This document shows positions 44,463-53,446 of a DNA stretch of 64,000 nt, in pieces. Made by a program: the position numbers and the translations under genes. Source of the stretch: Gammaproteobacteria bacterium (GTDB taxonomy: Bacteria; Pseudomonadota; Gammaproteobacteria; JADZEE01); the NCBI GenBank assembly GCA_020850735.1, contig JADZEE010000051.1, positions 1 through 64,000 of the forward strand, written 5' to 3'. Position 1 is the first letter of the stretch. Every line of letters starts with the position of its first letter. The notes beneath the pieces are model-generated. The model did no database searches, was not told the DNA's origin, and was given only the letters and a program-made list of their open reading frames with translations.

Positions 44463-44502
44463 CCGCGGGCCGTGTCGCGAGCGTGCGCAGCGGCCGGGCG
44501 CG

Positions 44503-45078
44503 ATGACCGACGTGCCAACGGGGACGGGCGTGCGCGCGGTGTACCGCGGCCGGGTCATCGACGTGGACGTGGAAACGGTGCGTCTGCCGGCGGGCCGGGA
44601 TGTCGCGCTCGAGATCGTGCGCCATCCGGGCGGCGCCGCCGCGGTGGCCTGTGCGCAGGACGGCCGGGTCTGCCTGCTGCGCCAATACCGGCATGCGGTG
44701 GGCGAGTGGCTTTGGGAGATCCCGGCCGGTCGCATCGATCCGGGTGAAACACCGCTGGCGACCGCGCAGCGCGAGCTCGCAGAAGAATCGGGCGTGCGCG
44801 GGACGCGCTGGCGCAGCCTCGGCACCACTGTCCCGGCGCCGGGTTTCTGTGCCGAGATCATCCACTTGTTCTACACCGAGGATCTCCAACACGTGGCGCC
44901 GCGTCCCGAGGCCGACGAGCTGTTCGAGGTGCACTGGATCGCGCTCGGCGAGGCCGTCGCGCGGGTATTCGACGGCCGCATCAGCGACGCCAAGACCGCC
45001 CTCGCGCTGCTGCGCGCGGCACACCTGCGTGGCGTGCTCGCCGCCGGCACGGGCGCGGCGGGCACGCCGGGATTTTGA
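44503..45078 (+). CDS. Nudix hydrolase, ADP-ribose pyrophosphatase-like
   Basis: The 191-residue protein contains the complete Nudix box: GRIDPGETPLATAQRELAEE, followed by SG (GX5EX7REUXEEXGU), at residues 78-100. Preceding strands VCLLRQYRHAVGEWLWEIPA include the E-x-PAG signature of ADP-ribose/ADP-sugar pyrophosphatases (NudF-like), which convert ADP-ribose to AMP and ribose 5-phosphate. The C-terminal helix (SDAKTALALLRAAHLRG) fits. The gene ends before a strong terminator hairpin shared with the convergent TonB receptor gene. Confidence 0.92.
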   Translation: MTDVPTGTGVRAVYRGRVIDVDVETVRLPAGRDVALEIVRHPGGAAAVACAQDGRVCLLRQYRHAVGEWLWEIPAGRIDPGETPLATAQRELAEESGVRGTRWRSLGTTVPAPGFCAEIIHLFYTEDLQHVAPRPEADELFEVHWIALGEAVARVFDGRISDAKTALALLRAAHLRGVLAAGTGAAGTPGF

Positions 45079-45127
45079 GTCCGTGTGACGGGTGCGGGAG
45101 GGCGAGGATCGACGGCGACCGGGGGGA

Positions 45128-45160
45128 TCGCAGGCATCACGTTCCCTGTGATGCCTGCGA
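45128..45160. terminator. Bidirectional terminator hairpin
   Basis: A perfect 13-bp inverted repeat (TCGCAGGCATCAC / GTGATGCCTGCGA) with a 7-nt loop lies between the convergent Nudix and TonB-receptor genes. No long U-run follows on either strand, but the stem is unusually stable and the position fits transcription termination for both genes. Confidence 0.7.
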
Positions 45161-45184
45161 CGCTTGCCAGGCCGCAGCCGGGCT

Positions 45185-47821
45185 TCAATCGTAATTCAAG
45201 GTCACGGTCAGGCCATAGGTGCGCGGCGCACCGAACAGCGCGAAGGCGATCTCGCCGCCGCGCTGCGTGAACACGTGCGTGCGGTATTCCTGGTCGAACA
45301 TGTTCCTGGCCCACACGGCGACTTCGATCAGACCGCCCGGAGTCGTGTAGGCGAGCCGGCTGTCCCACACGTCGTACCCCGGCGTGAACGCGGCCTTGTT
45401 GTTGTCCGGGTCGAAGAAGATGTCGTCCTGATAGCGACCATCGACACGCAGCACCATCTGCGCGCCCGAGGTGAAGCGCCAGGCGTAGCGGCCCCAGATG
45501 CTCGCGCTCCATTCCGGCGCCTGGCGCAGGTGGTTGCCGGCGAACGCCGGGATCAGCGGGCCGCCCGAACCATCGTCACGGGGCACGGTGGGCGAGAAAT
45601 CCGTGAATCTCGCGTCCAGATAGGCGGCGGTGGCACCGATCTCGAGCCCCTCGAACGGTACGGCGAGCAGTTCCAGCTCCACGCCCTTGGTCTCGGCGGT
45701 GCCGGCGTTCTGGGTGATGAATTCACCGAACAGCCCGCCGACCGGGAGGAAGAACTCGGTGACCTGCAGGTCCTCGTAGTCGGTCCAGAACGCCGTGGCG
45801 TTGGCCTGCAGATGCTGATCGAACAGGCGGGACTTGAAACCGACCTCGTAGTTGGTCGCCTGTTCGGGGTCGAAGGGCGTGGTCGCGCGCGCGGCGGTGG
45901 ACGGCGAACCCGTGAAGCCGCCGCTCTTGAAGCCCTCGGCAATGCTCGCGTACAGCAGCACGTCCTCGGTCAGATCGAAATCCAGCGCGAAGCGGCTGCT
46001 GAAGTTGGTCCAGGTGTCCTCGGCGCCGACCTGAGTGAAGTTCTGGATCAACGCGGGCACGCCGCTTTCGAGCTGACCGGCCGCCTTGAAGTCCTTCGTC
46101 TCATAGGAGTAGCGGCCGCCGGCCGTGAAGCGGATGCGGTCGGTGACGTCGTAAGTGGCCTGGCCGTAGATCGCCCAGGCGATCGTCTCGTTCTTCTGGA
46201 TGGAGTTCATCAGCGAGCCGCCGGCGATGGCCGGGAAGAAGAAAGTCTCGGTGCGGTTGATGCGCTCCAGAGTGGCGAATACGCCGGTGACCCAGTCCAT
46301 GCGGTCGAAGGCCCGCGACGAGAGCCGCAGCTCCTGGGTGAACTGGGTGGCGTTTTCCTGCGCGATGTCGTTGACGTCGAGGAAAAAGCCGTCGCTGGCC
46401 GGGCCGCCGGGCGCGCCGCTGGCCGCTGGCGGCAGGCCTTCGGAGTCCTCCAGCCAGTCGAACTCGCTGCGGCGCACGGCGGTGATGGAAGTCAGCGTGA
46501 CCGGATCGAGCTCGTGCGTGATCTTGGCGCTCACGCCGTAGACGTCGCGGTTCATGTAGCCTTCGCTCTCGGCCAGCGAGTTGAACGGGTCGCCGGCACC
46601 GCCGAAGGCGACGTTGACGGCAATCGGGTCGAGATTGTTGCCGTTGCCGGAGCGGCCGGTGCCGGATACCGGCTCGCGGTTGGTCGGACCCACGTCGTCG
46701 TGGCCGCCGTCGAAGGTGACGAGCGCTTCGGTGCGCTCGCTGGCCTCCCACAGGAACTGGGCGCGCCAGTAGATGCTGTCCGCGTCGTGCGCGTCTGCGA
46801 CGCCCGGCATGAGGGACTTGGTGTAGCCGTCGGCGATCCGGCGGCTGAACGAAAGCTTGCCGAACAGATTGTCCGTAATCGCGCCGTTGATCAGGCCGCG
46901 CGTGTCGTAGCGGTCGTAGCGGGCGACGGTCTGTTCGAGGCGGATCTTGAAATCATCACTCGGTTTCATCGTGACCAGGTTGATGGACCCGCCGATCGAG
47001 TTGCGGCCGTACAGAGTGCCCTGGGGACCGCGCAGGACCTCGATCCGCTCGAGGTCGAAGATGTCGAAGATCTGCGCCGTGCGCGCGGCGATGTAGACAT
47101 CGTCGACGGACACGACGGTGGAGTCGTTGGCGCCGGCGCCGTCCTCCTTGGTGCTGATGCCGCGCACGGAGATCTCCGGTTGGCCGGTGCTGAAGTTGCT
47201 GATCTGCAGGCCCGGTGTGTGTCCCTGCACGTCGAGAAGATCCGAAAAACCCTGCTCGCGGATCGTCTCGGCGGTGAAGGCGGAAATCGCCATCGGTACT
47301 TCCTGCAGGCTCTGCTCGCGCTTCTGGGCGGTGACCACCACCTCTTCGATGGAGCCGCCCGAACGCCCGGTCGGGGCTGCGGTGGCTGCGGCCTGCATCG
47401 CGACGATGTGGCCGGCGGTCTGGCCGACGCCGTGCGTCGCGCCGGTGCGGATCATCGGCGCGCTCGGTGGCGCATGGCCGTCGCTGACCATCGTCGCCGG
47501 CCGGATGACGATGACGTCGGCGCCGTCGCTGTCGTGCTCCAGGCCCGTGCCCCGGAGCATGCGGTCGATAGCCCGTTCGATCGGGTAACGCCCCTGCAGC
47601 GCCGGGCTGTTGAAACCCTGTACCTGCCCGGGCGCGTACATGATCTGCACGTCGGCCTGCTCGGCGAAGGTCTTGAGCGCCTCGTCCAGGGGCTGCGCGG
47701 TGATGTGGAAATCGCGGGCCACGTCGGTCGCGAACGCACCGACGGGTGCGAGGAAACCGGCAACGGCAAGGCAGCTGATCCGGGCCATGCGGCGAGCGCG
47801 CCGCGCGAACGATCTGTCCAT
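45185..47821 (-). CDS. TonB-dependent receptor with N-terminal STN signalling domain
   Basis: The 878-residue outer-membrane transducer begins with a signal peptide (RMARISCLAVAGFLAPVGAFA), followed by an STN domain (DFHITAQPLDEALKTFAEQA) that talks to FecR-type anti-sigma factors. A TonB box-like EEVVVTAQKREQ, the plug (VPMAISAFTAETIREQGF, RIEVLRGPQGTLYGRNSIGG) and a long barrel come next, ending GLTVTLNYD. It lies divergent from the ECF sigma factor, so it probably detects its ligand and induces its own expression. The ligand is unknown; the VLRGPQGTLYGRNSIGGSIN class is often for siderophores or carbohydrates. GGGGAG precedes the ATG. Confidence 0.94.
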   Translation of the reverse strand: MDRSFARRARRMARISCLAVAGFLAPVGAFATDVARDFHITAQPLDEALKTFAEQADVQIMYAPGQVQGFNSPALQGRYPIERAIDRMLRGTGLEHDSDGADVIVIRPATMVSDGHAPPSAPMIRTGATHGVGQTAGHIVAMQAAATAAPTGRSGGSIEEVVVTAQKREQSLQEVPMAISAFTAETIREQGFSDLLDVQGHTPGLQISNFSTGQPEISVRGISTKEDGAGANDSTVVSVDDVYIAARTAQIFDIFDLERIEVLRGPQGTLYGRNSIGGSINLVTMKPSDDFKIRLEQTVARYDRYDTRGLINGAITDNLFGKLSFSRRIADGYTKSLMPGVADAHDADSIYWRAQFLWEASERTEALVTFDGGHDDVGPTNREPVSGTGRSGNGNNLDPIAVNVAFGGAGDPFNSLAESEGYMNRDVYGVSAKITHELDPVTLTSITAVRRSEFDWLEDSEGLPPAASGAPGGPASDGFFLDVNDIAQENATQFTQELRLSSRAFDRMDWVTGVFATLERINRTETFFFPAIAGGSLMNSIQKNETIAWAIYGQATYDVTDRIRFTAGGRYSYETKDFKAAGQLESGVPALIQNFTQVGAEDTWTNFSSRFALDFDLTEDVLLYASIAEGFKSGGFTGSPSTAARATTPFDPEQATNYEVGFKSRLFDQHLQANATAFWTDYEDLQVTEFFLPVGGLFGEFITQNAGTAETKGVELELLAVPFEGLEIGATAAYLDARFTDFSPTVPRDDGSGGPLIPAFAGNHLRQAPEWSASIWGRYAWRFTSGAQMVLRVDGRYQDDIFFDPDNNKAAFTPGYDVWDSRLAYTTPGGLIEVAVWARNMFDQEYRTHVFTQRGGEIAFALFGAPRTYGLTVTLNYD

Positions 47822-48158
47822 GGTTCTCCCCCTTCTGTGCAAATCGCGAGTGACTGTCACGACCGTGCACTGGCGCTGACGGCACACTGCCGCCCTGGCC
47901 CCCCCAATGCCTGTCGCTTGATACGTACGCAGCAGTCGGGTGATTGCGACAAATTCGATCCTGGCGACCGCCGCGCCTCATCCGCGTGCCTTTTTTGCAA
48001 CAAATGGGGTGCCGCACCGGCGCTGCCGTGGCGACTTCGGGATTCCACGATGGCGGGGTCGCGACCGTGGTGCGTACCATCCTTAACAGACGTACATGGC
48101 GCGCGGCTGCGGCCGCGCGGCGGATCCGCCGCCACGCCATGGCACTGGGGGGAACAGC
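47822..48158. other. Divergent control region between receptor and sigma factor
   Basis: This 337-bp stretch contains the start of the receptor gene's mRNA leader and the sigma factor promoter region. It is GC-rich on the right and holds AT-richer sequence near 47935-48010 (CTTTTTTGCAACAAATGGGG). I see no gene, RNA or repeat, and no firm ECF promoter consensus can be called by eye. Confidence 0.4.
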
Positions 48159-48752
48159 ATGGGGCGTCCAGACCCCGGGAATCACCTGCGGCTGGTGGCG
48201 ACGCCGGCGGTGCCGGACGGCGCCGACGCGGCGGTCCGGCTGCCGTGCGCGGACCGCGACTTCCTCGACATCGTCTTCCTCAAGAACCGGGGCGCGCTGC
48301 GGCGCCACCTGCATCGCTTCGTTGCCAATCGCGACGATGCCGAGGAGATCCTGCAGGAGGCGTACGTACGTTTCGCCGGGCGCGAGAACCTCGACGCCAT
48401 CGAGGCCAACGCGCGTGCCTACCTGTTTCGCATCGCGACCAACCTGGTCAACGATCACCTGCGCCGGCGGCGCGTGCAGGCGGCCGTGTGCGTGAGCCCG
48501 GTCGAGGACATCGAGGAACTCGCCGGCACGGTCTGCACCGCCACGCAGGTCGACGGCGAGCGGGCGGTGGAGTCCGTCTACCATAGCCTCATGGAGCTCG
48601 CACCGCGGGATCGCGCGATATTCGTCATGCACCGGTTCCAGGACATGAGCTGCCCGGAAATCGCGCGCGAGATCGGCGTCAGCGCGCGCACCGTCGAGCG
48701 CAGCATCGGCACGACCCTGGAATACTGCCGGGTCCGACTGGGACGTCGATGA
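48159..48752 (+). CDS. ECF-type RNA polymerase sigma factor (FecI-like)
   Basis: The 197-residue protein starts at the ATG with GGGGGGAA just upstream. Region 2 is RDFLDIVFLKNRGALRRHLH and NRDDAEEILQEAYVRF plus YLFRIATNLVNDHLRRRR (core and -10 binding). Region 4 is LAPRDRAIFVMHRFQDMSCP followed by EIAREIGVSARTVERSI (-35-binding helix-turn-helix). The FecI subfamily is implied by the partner genes. It overlaps the FecR gene by ATGA, so sigma and anti-sigma are translationally coupled. Confidence 0.95.
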   Translation: MGRPDPGNHLRLVATPAVPDGADAAVRLPCADRDFLDIVFLKNRGALRRHLHRFVANRDDAEEILQEAYVRFAGRENLDAIEANARAYLFRIATNLVNDHLRRRRVQAAVCVSPVEDIEELAGTVCTATQVDGERAVESVYHSLMELAPRDRAIFVMHRFQDMSCPEIAREIGVSARTVERSIGTTLEYCRVRLGRR

Positions 48753-49804
48753 GCCACACCCGGGAGAGTCGCGACGATTTGCGGCCGGGATCCATGGCAT
48801 CGCGCTGGTTCGTCCGCCGGCGCGTGGCACTGGACGGCAACGCCGGCGAGCGCCTGTACCAGCGCTGGATCGACACCGATCCGCGCAACCGCGAGGACTA
48901 CGCGGGCTGCGAGCGCGTCTGGCAGCTCGCCGGCGCGCTCGAAGACGATCCGCGCTACCGGGCGCTGTTCGATTCGGTTGCCGCGCACCTGCGTGTGCGC
49001 CGTCACCGCGCACGCGGTTGGCTGCTCGCCGCCGCGGTCGCGCTGCTGGCCGTCGGTTTATTCGTGTCCTGGCGGCTGCCCGGTCCGCAGATCTATGCCA
49101 CCGGCAACGACGAGCAGCGCGTGGTCACGCTCGCGGATGCATCCAGCGTCACGCTCGAGACCGACACCAGCGTCATCGTGCGTTATTCGAGCGAGCGCCG
49201 GCGTCTGGACCTCGCCCGGGGTGTAGCGGCGTTCGACGTCACCCCGGACCGCGACCGCCCGTTCGAGGTGGCCGCCGGTGCGGGCATGGTACGGGCGCTC
49301 GGTACCCGCTTCGACGTCGCGTTGCATGACGGGCGCGTGCAGGTCGCCGTGAGCGAGGGCACCGTCAGCGTCGAAACGCGCACGCAGGCCGGCGAGGTCG
49401 TTTCCGTGTCGATGCTCGGTGCAGGCGAAACACTCGCCTACCGCGCCGACGGTTCGGTGGACGACGTGCCCGATGCCGGCGCCGGCCGGCGCGACACGCA
49501 GGTCGCCGGTGCGCGCGATGGGCGCGAGGGCAAGCTCGACTTCGATGCCGACCGGCTGGCCGACGTGCTGGCGGAGTTCAACCGCCATGCGCGGACCAAG
49601 CTCGTCGTCGGCAGCAGCGGGCTCGCCGATCTGCGGGTGAGCGGCGTGTTCCGGGTCGGCGACACCGACGCGCTCGTCTACGCGCTGGAACAGGTATTCG
49701 CCATCCGGGCGATCCGCAAGGATGATGTCATCGTGCTGGTACGCGAGCGGGGTGCGCGCGTCGCCGCCGGCATCGATGATCCGGCTGCGGCGCGCCCGCG
49801 CTAG
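48749..49804 (+). CDS. FecR-family anti-sigma factor with C-terminal STN-like domain
   Basis: The 351-residue protein has a cytoplasmic N-terminus with an anti-sigma DUF4880-like segment (ERLYQRWIDTDPRNREDYAG), one membrane segment (GWLLAAAVALLAVGLFVSW) and a periplasmic FecR domain (VVTLADASSVTLETDTSVIV, RPFEVAAGAGMVRALGTRFD). The C-terminal segment (LADVLAEFNRHARTKLVVGS to KDDVIVLV) resembles the STN domain that contacts the receptor. It should hold the ECF factor inactive until the receptor STN signals. Confidence 0.93.
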   Translation: MSHTRESRDDLRPGSMASRWFVRRRVALDGNAGERLYQRWIDTDPRNREDYAGCERVWQLAGALEDDPRYRALFDSVAAHLRVRRHRARGWLLAAAVALLAVGLFVSWRLPGPQIYATGNDEQRVVTLADASSVTLETDTSVIVRYSSERRRLDLARGVAAFDVTPDRDRPFEVAAGAGMVRALGTRFDVALHDGRVQVAVSEGTVSVETRTQAGEVVSVSMLGAGETLAYRADGSVDDVPDAGAGRRDTQVAGARDGREGKLDFDADRLADVLAEFNRHARTKLVVGSSGLADLRVSGVFRVGDTDALVYALEQVFAIRAIRKDDVIVLVRERGARVAAGIDDPAAARPR

Positions 49805-49833
49805 CGGGCGCCGCGCCGCACGACTGCGTCAGC

Positions 49834-51138
49834 TCAGCAGGTGAGCTCGACCCGCAATGCCGTGCCGTCGGGCGTGACGGCCCGGGCGTGCGCGCGGCGG
49901 ATCGTGTTTCGCAACGCCAGATCCGCCGGCGCGTCGACGACGCAACGCAGGTAAGCCGGTGTGTAGCCGTGATACCGCACCAGGCCATCGGCCGAACCGA
50001 CTGCGCCGCGTTCCCACAGTACCGCCAGCTCGCAGCCGACGCAGGCTCGCAGGTACTCGCGTTGCATGCGGGCCGCGAGCTCGTGCAGCGCGCGGACGCG
50101 GTCGCGGCGGCTCGCGGCGCCGACCGGATCCGGGAACGTCGCTGCCGCCGTGCCCGCACGCGCCGAGTAGGGAAAGATGTGCACGCGGCCGAAACCGATC
50201 CGCTCGATGAACTCGAGGCTCTGCCGCCATTCGCAATCGGTTTCGCCGGGAAAACCGACGATGACGTCGGTGGTGACGTTGAAACCTGCCACCACGGCGC
50301 GCGCCGCGTCGACCAGGCGGGCGTAGTCCTGTCGCCGGCAACGTCGCCCCATGCGCCGCAGGGTCGCATCGCAACCGCTTTGCAGCGGCAGATGCAGATG
50401 CGGCATGAGGCGCGGATCGGCGAAGAGCTCGAAAAACCGCGCCGGCAGATCCCAGGGCTCCACCGAGGCGAGGCGCAGCCTCTCGACGTCGGTGCCGGTG
50501 AGTATGGCGCCGAGCAACGCGGCGAGCGAGGTGCCGAGATCGGCGCCGTAGCCGCCCACGTGCACGCCGGTCAGCACCACCTCGCGCACTCCGCTGGCGA
50601 CGAGCCGGTTCACTTCGGCGACGATGCCGGCAATCGCCCGGCTGCGCTCGGTACCACGGGCGATCGTGACGATGCAGAAGGTGCAGCGGTGGCGACAACC
50701 ATCCTGCACCTTGACGAATGCACGGCTGCGTCCGCGCGCATACAGCGGTGCCGCGGCCGGCGCATGTACCGCGCCGGGCATCACCCCGGGCATGAGCGCG
50801 CGCGTCACCAGCTCGGGAAGGCGGTCCTTGTCGGCGTTGCCGACCAGCAGATCGATTCCCCCGGCGGCCGTCAGCTGCGCCGGCGCAAGGGTCGCATCGC
50901 AGCCGCTCACCACCAGCCTGGCGTGCGGATTGTCGCGCTGGCTGCGGCGCAGGAGCTGGCGCGATTTGCGTACAGCTTCGGCGGTCACCGCGCAGGTATT
51001 GACGACGATGAGATCGGCTGCCTCGGGTCGCGTGCTGATGACGTAGCCCCGGGCGCTGAAATCGCGCGCCCAGCATTCGAGCTCCGCCTCGTTCAGGCGA
51101 CAGCCGAGCGCGCGCAGATGAACCCGCGGCGGGGTCAT
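49834..51138 (-). CDS. mtaB: tRNA N6-threonylcarbamoyladenosine methylthiotransferase (MtaB)
   Basis: The 434-residue radical-SAM methylthiotransferase converts t6A37 to ms2t6A37 in tRNAs for ANN codons. N-terminal UPF0004 cysteines are Cys13 (ALGCRLNEAE), Cys49 (VVNTCAVTAEAV) and Cys80 (VSGCDAT). The radical-SAM CxxxCxxC is DGCRHRCTFC (148-155). Family markers are LTGVHVGGYG, HLPLQSGCD, RMGRRCRRQDY and TDVIVGFPGETD. The C-terminal part is a TRAM-like domain without a clear motif. The MtaB branch (ALGCRLN) separates it from MiaB. Confidence 0.95.
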   Translation of the reverse strand: MTPPRVHLRALGCRLNEAELECWARDFSARGYVISTRPEAADLIVVNTCAVTAEAVRKSRQLLRRSQRDNPHARLVVSGCDATLAPAQLTAAGGIDLLVGNADKDRLPELVTRALMPGVMPGAVHAPAAAPLYARGRSRAFVKVQDGCRHRCTFCIVTIARGTERSRAIAGIVAEVNRLVASGVREVVLTGVHVGGYGADLGTSLAALLGAILTGTDVERLRLASVEPWDLPARFFELFADPRLMPHLHLPLQSGCDATLRRMGRRCRRQDYARLVDAARAVVAGFNVTTDVIVGFPGETDCEWRQSLEFIERIGFGRVHIFPYSARAGTAAATFPDPVGAASRRDRVRALHELAARMQREYLRACVGCELAVLWERGAVGSADGLVRYHGYTPAYLRCVVDAPADLALRNTIRRAHARAVTPDGTALRVELTC

Positions 51139-51325
51139 GGTGGCAGCCGGCGCGGGTCGGACCGGGCCACACGGTGACGGCAGCCGCGGGTCATGGATCG
51201 GTCACGCCGGCAACTCGTGCCGGCCACCGCGCCCCGGCGCCACGGCCGGTACGGGCATGACGCCGGCGCTTGCGCCTGCGAATAAAGTCCGCCGTCGACA
51301 GCCCCGTGTTCCTGCCATCGTCTCG

Positions 51326-53245
51326 TCAGCGTCGCAAGGACTTCAACCGCTCGCGCGCGGCCTTGACGCCGGCGCGGGCGGCGCCGTCGAGCCACTGGCG
51401 CGATTCGTCCTGATCGGCGCCGCTCGCACCGCGGCGCGCGAGCAGCATGTCGAGGTTGTGCTGTGCTTCGGGATGGCCTTGTGCGGCCGCGAGGCGGAAC
51501 CATCTCGTTGCCAAGCCATAGTCCTGCGACACGCCCCGCCCGAGTGCATACAGCACGCCGAGCTGGTACTGCGCCTCGGCGTCGCCGTTCTCGGCGAGCG
51601 GTGTCAGCCGTTGCGCTGCGGCGAAATGATCTCCGCTGCGCAGCGCGGCGCGTGTGATGCGCAGCGTCGCATCGCCCGGGGCCGTAGCGGGTTGCCGAGT
51701 GGCCGCCGGCACGTCAGCACTCATGGCTTGCAGCTGCGCGCGCGCGTCGGCGATGCGCGCGTCCCCGGGCGCTGCGCGGTACGCCCGATCCAGGTAGTCG
51801 GTCGCCTTGTCGATATCACCGCGACCGGCCGCCTGATGCGCCATGCGCAGGTAGCGCGCAACGATGTCGTCGATACCGTCGCGTGCGGGGGTGTTGTCCG
51901 GTTCGAGAGCGAGCACGGCGCGATACTTTTCGAGCGCATTGTCGCCGGGCGGCCGGGTCAGCCGGGTGGCCGCGACATCCGCGCGCGCAGCTTCGAGCAG
52001 CCCGGCGATGCGCAGGCGGACAGCCGCCGCGTCTGGTTCAATCGCGGTGGATGCCGCCACGGTTTGTGCGCCAGTCGGTGTGAGTGCCGGATCGGCGGGC
52101 GCTGGCGTGCGATCCGTACGGCGCAATGGCTCGAGGAACCCGAACAGCACGGCGATCAGCGCCAGGCCCGTGAGGATCTGCAGCCGTCGCTTGCGCCTCG
52201 CGGCGGCGGGTAACGTCGCGCGGGGCGCGGGACTCGCGGTCACCGGCAACGGGATGGTCGCCGCGGTGACCGGCCCGGGCGATTGCCGTGCGACGGTCGC
52301 GGCGACGGCGGTGGGCGACCCGGGTGTCCGCGCAACGGTCACAGCAGTGATCGCTGTCGCGGCGTCGAGCTCGCAGCGCCAGTCCGACAGGCTCTGCGGC
52401 CGTTCCGACTCCCGGAAAGCGAGCGCGTGATCCACGGCGCACAGGAATCGTTCCGAGTAACGTCCGGCGCCGATCTCGCGTGCCGTCACCAGCGCGTCGC
52501 CCTTGCCGGCGAGGATGGTCTTGCTGCGATCGACCGCGGCGAGCGGCGAACGACCCGCGATTGCGCGGTACATGGTTGCGCCGAGCGCGTAGATGTCGGT
52601 CCAGGGCCCCTGCGGTGCGGCGTCGGAGTAGTACTGTTCGAACGGCGCATAGCCGGGCGAGACCACGGTCGTCAGGGTTTGCGTGTGCGTGCCGAGCGCC
52701 TGGCGGGCCGAGCCGAAGTCGAGCAGCACCGGACTGCCGTCGGCGCGAATGTAGATGTTGGCCGGTTTGATGTCGCGGTGGATGTAACCGGTGGCGTGTA
52801 CCTGCTCGAGTCCGTCCATGATGCGCAGCAGGATTGCGGTCAGCGCGGTCTCGTCGAGCAAGCGCTCGCGCTCGAGGACGCTGGCGAGCGATTCGCCGCG
52901 TTCGTAACGCATCACCAGATAAGCGGTACCGTTGGCCTCGAACACCGAATGCACGCGCACGATCGACGGATGATCGAACTGCGCCAGCGTGCGCCCTTCG
53001 GCGACGAATCGCGATAATCCCCAGGCAAAATCCTCGCGATGTCGTTCCGACAGCGGCACGACCGAGGAATCCCCGGCGCGGGTTGCGAAGGCCGCGACCA
53101 TGTACTCCTTGAGAGCGACCGGCTGCGCGAGGTTGGTGTCCTCGGCGAGGTAGGTGATGCCGAAGCCCCCCTGGCCGAGCACCGTGCGGATCTCGTACCA
53201 GTGCAGTCGGTAGCCGACGGGCAGGCAGTGCGGTGGGGTGCTCAT
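51326..53245 (-). CDS. Serine/threonine protein kinase with C-terminal Sel1 repeats
   Basis: The 639-residue protein has a Hanks-type kinase domain (about 15-275) with the complete set: GQGGFGITYLAE (P-loop), VALKEY (Lys), IHRDIKPANIYI (catalytic loop), LLDFGSARQ (DFG), SPGYAPFEQY (APE equivalent) and DIYALGATMYRA. A Thr/Pro/Ala-rich linker leads to a membrane segment (LQILTGLALIAVLFGFLEPL, about 355). The C-terminal part has two to three Sel1 repeats (AEAQYQLGVLYALGRGVSQD, HPEAQHNLDMLLAR). It may phosphorylate proteins docked to the repeats. The 187 bp to mtaB (51139-51325) hold no gene. Confidence 0.93.
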   Translation of the reverse strand: MSTPPHCLPVGYRLHWYEIRTVLGQGGFGITYLAEDTNLAQPVALKEYMVAAFATRAGDSSVVPLSERHREDFAWGLSRFVAEGRTLAQFDHPSIVRVHSVFEANGTAYLVMRYERGESLASVLERERLLDETALTAILLRIMDGLEQVHATGYIHRDIKPANIYIRADGSPVLLDFGSARQALGTHTQTLTTVVSPGYAPFEQYYSDAAPQGPWTDIYALGATMYRAIAGRSPLAAVDRSKTILAGKGDALVTAREIGAGRYSERFLCAVDHALAFRESERPQSLSDWRCELDAATAITAVTVARTPGSPTAVAATVARQSPGPVTAATIPLPVTASPAPRATLPAAARRKRRLQILTGLALIAVLFGFLEPLRRTDRTPAPADPALTPTGAQTVAASTAIEPDAAAVRLRIAGLLEAARADVAATRLTRPPGDNALEKYRAVLALEPDNTPARDGIDDIVARYLRMAHQAAGRGDIDKATDYLDRAYRAAPGDARIADARAQLQAMSADVPAATRQPATAPGDATLRITRAALRSGDHFAAAQRLTPLAENGDAEAQYQLGVLYALGRGVSQDYGLATRWFRLAAAQGHPEAQHNLDMLLARRGASGADQDESRQWLDGAARAGVKAARERLKSLRR

Positions 53246-53268
53246 CGTGCGCGGCGGACGATGCCTCA

Positions 53269-53446
53269 GAGCTCGTGAAACATTCGCCCGCCGCAGCGAG
53301 ACGGTTCCCGGGCGTTCAGGCGCGGGGGTGCACGAAATCGCGCGCGCAGCGGGCCTGGGGAAACGATTCCGGGGGTCCCCGCAACGCGGCCAGGGGCGTC
53401 CAGGGGCCGTCGCAGCAGGCGCGGTGATGGTTTCACAAACGCTCAG
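53269..53446. repeat. MITE-like dispersed element, copy 2
   Basis: The second copy of the element at 36847-37024, in the same orientation, starts GAGCTCGTGAAACATTCGCC (53269) and ends GATGGTTTCACAAACGCTCAG (about 53446). Again it lies between the start of a minus-strand gene (kinase) and the end of another (CigR-like), whose stop codon overlaps the repeat edge. Internal segments such as GGGGGTCCCCGCAACG and CAGGGGCCGTCGCAGCAGGC are shared exactly. Confidence 0.7.

Noticed and set aside
45164-48586. 1140-codon plus-strand frame
   Set aside because: It is antisense to the TonB receptor gene and shows no coherent motifs.
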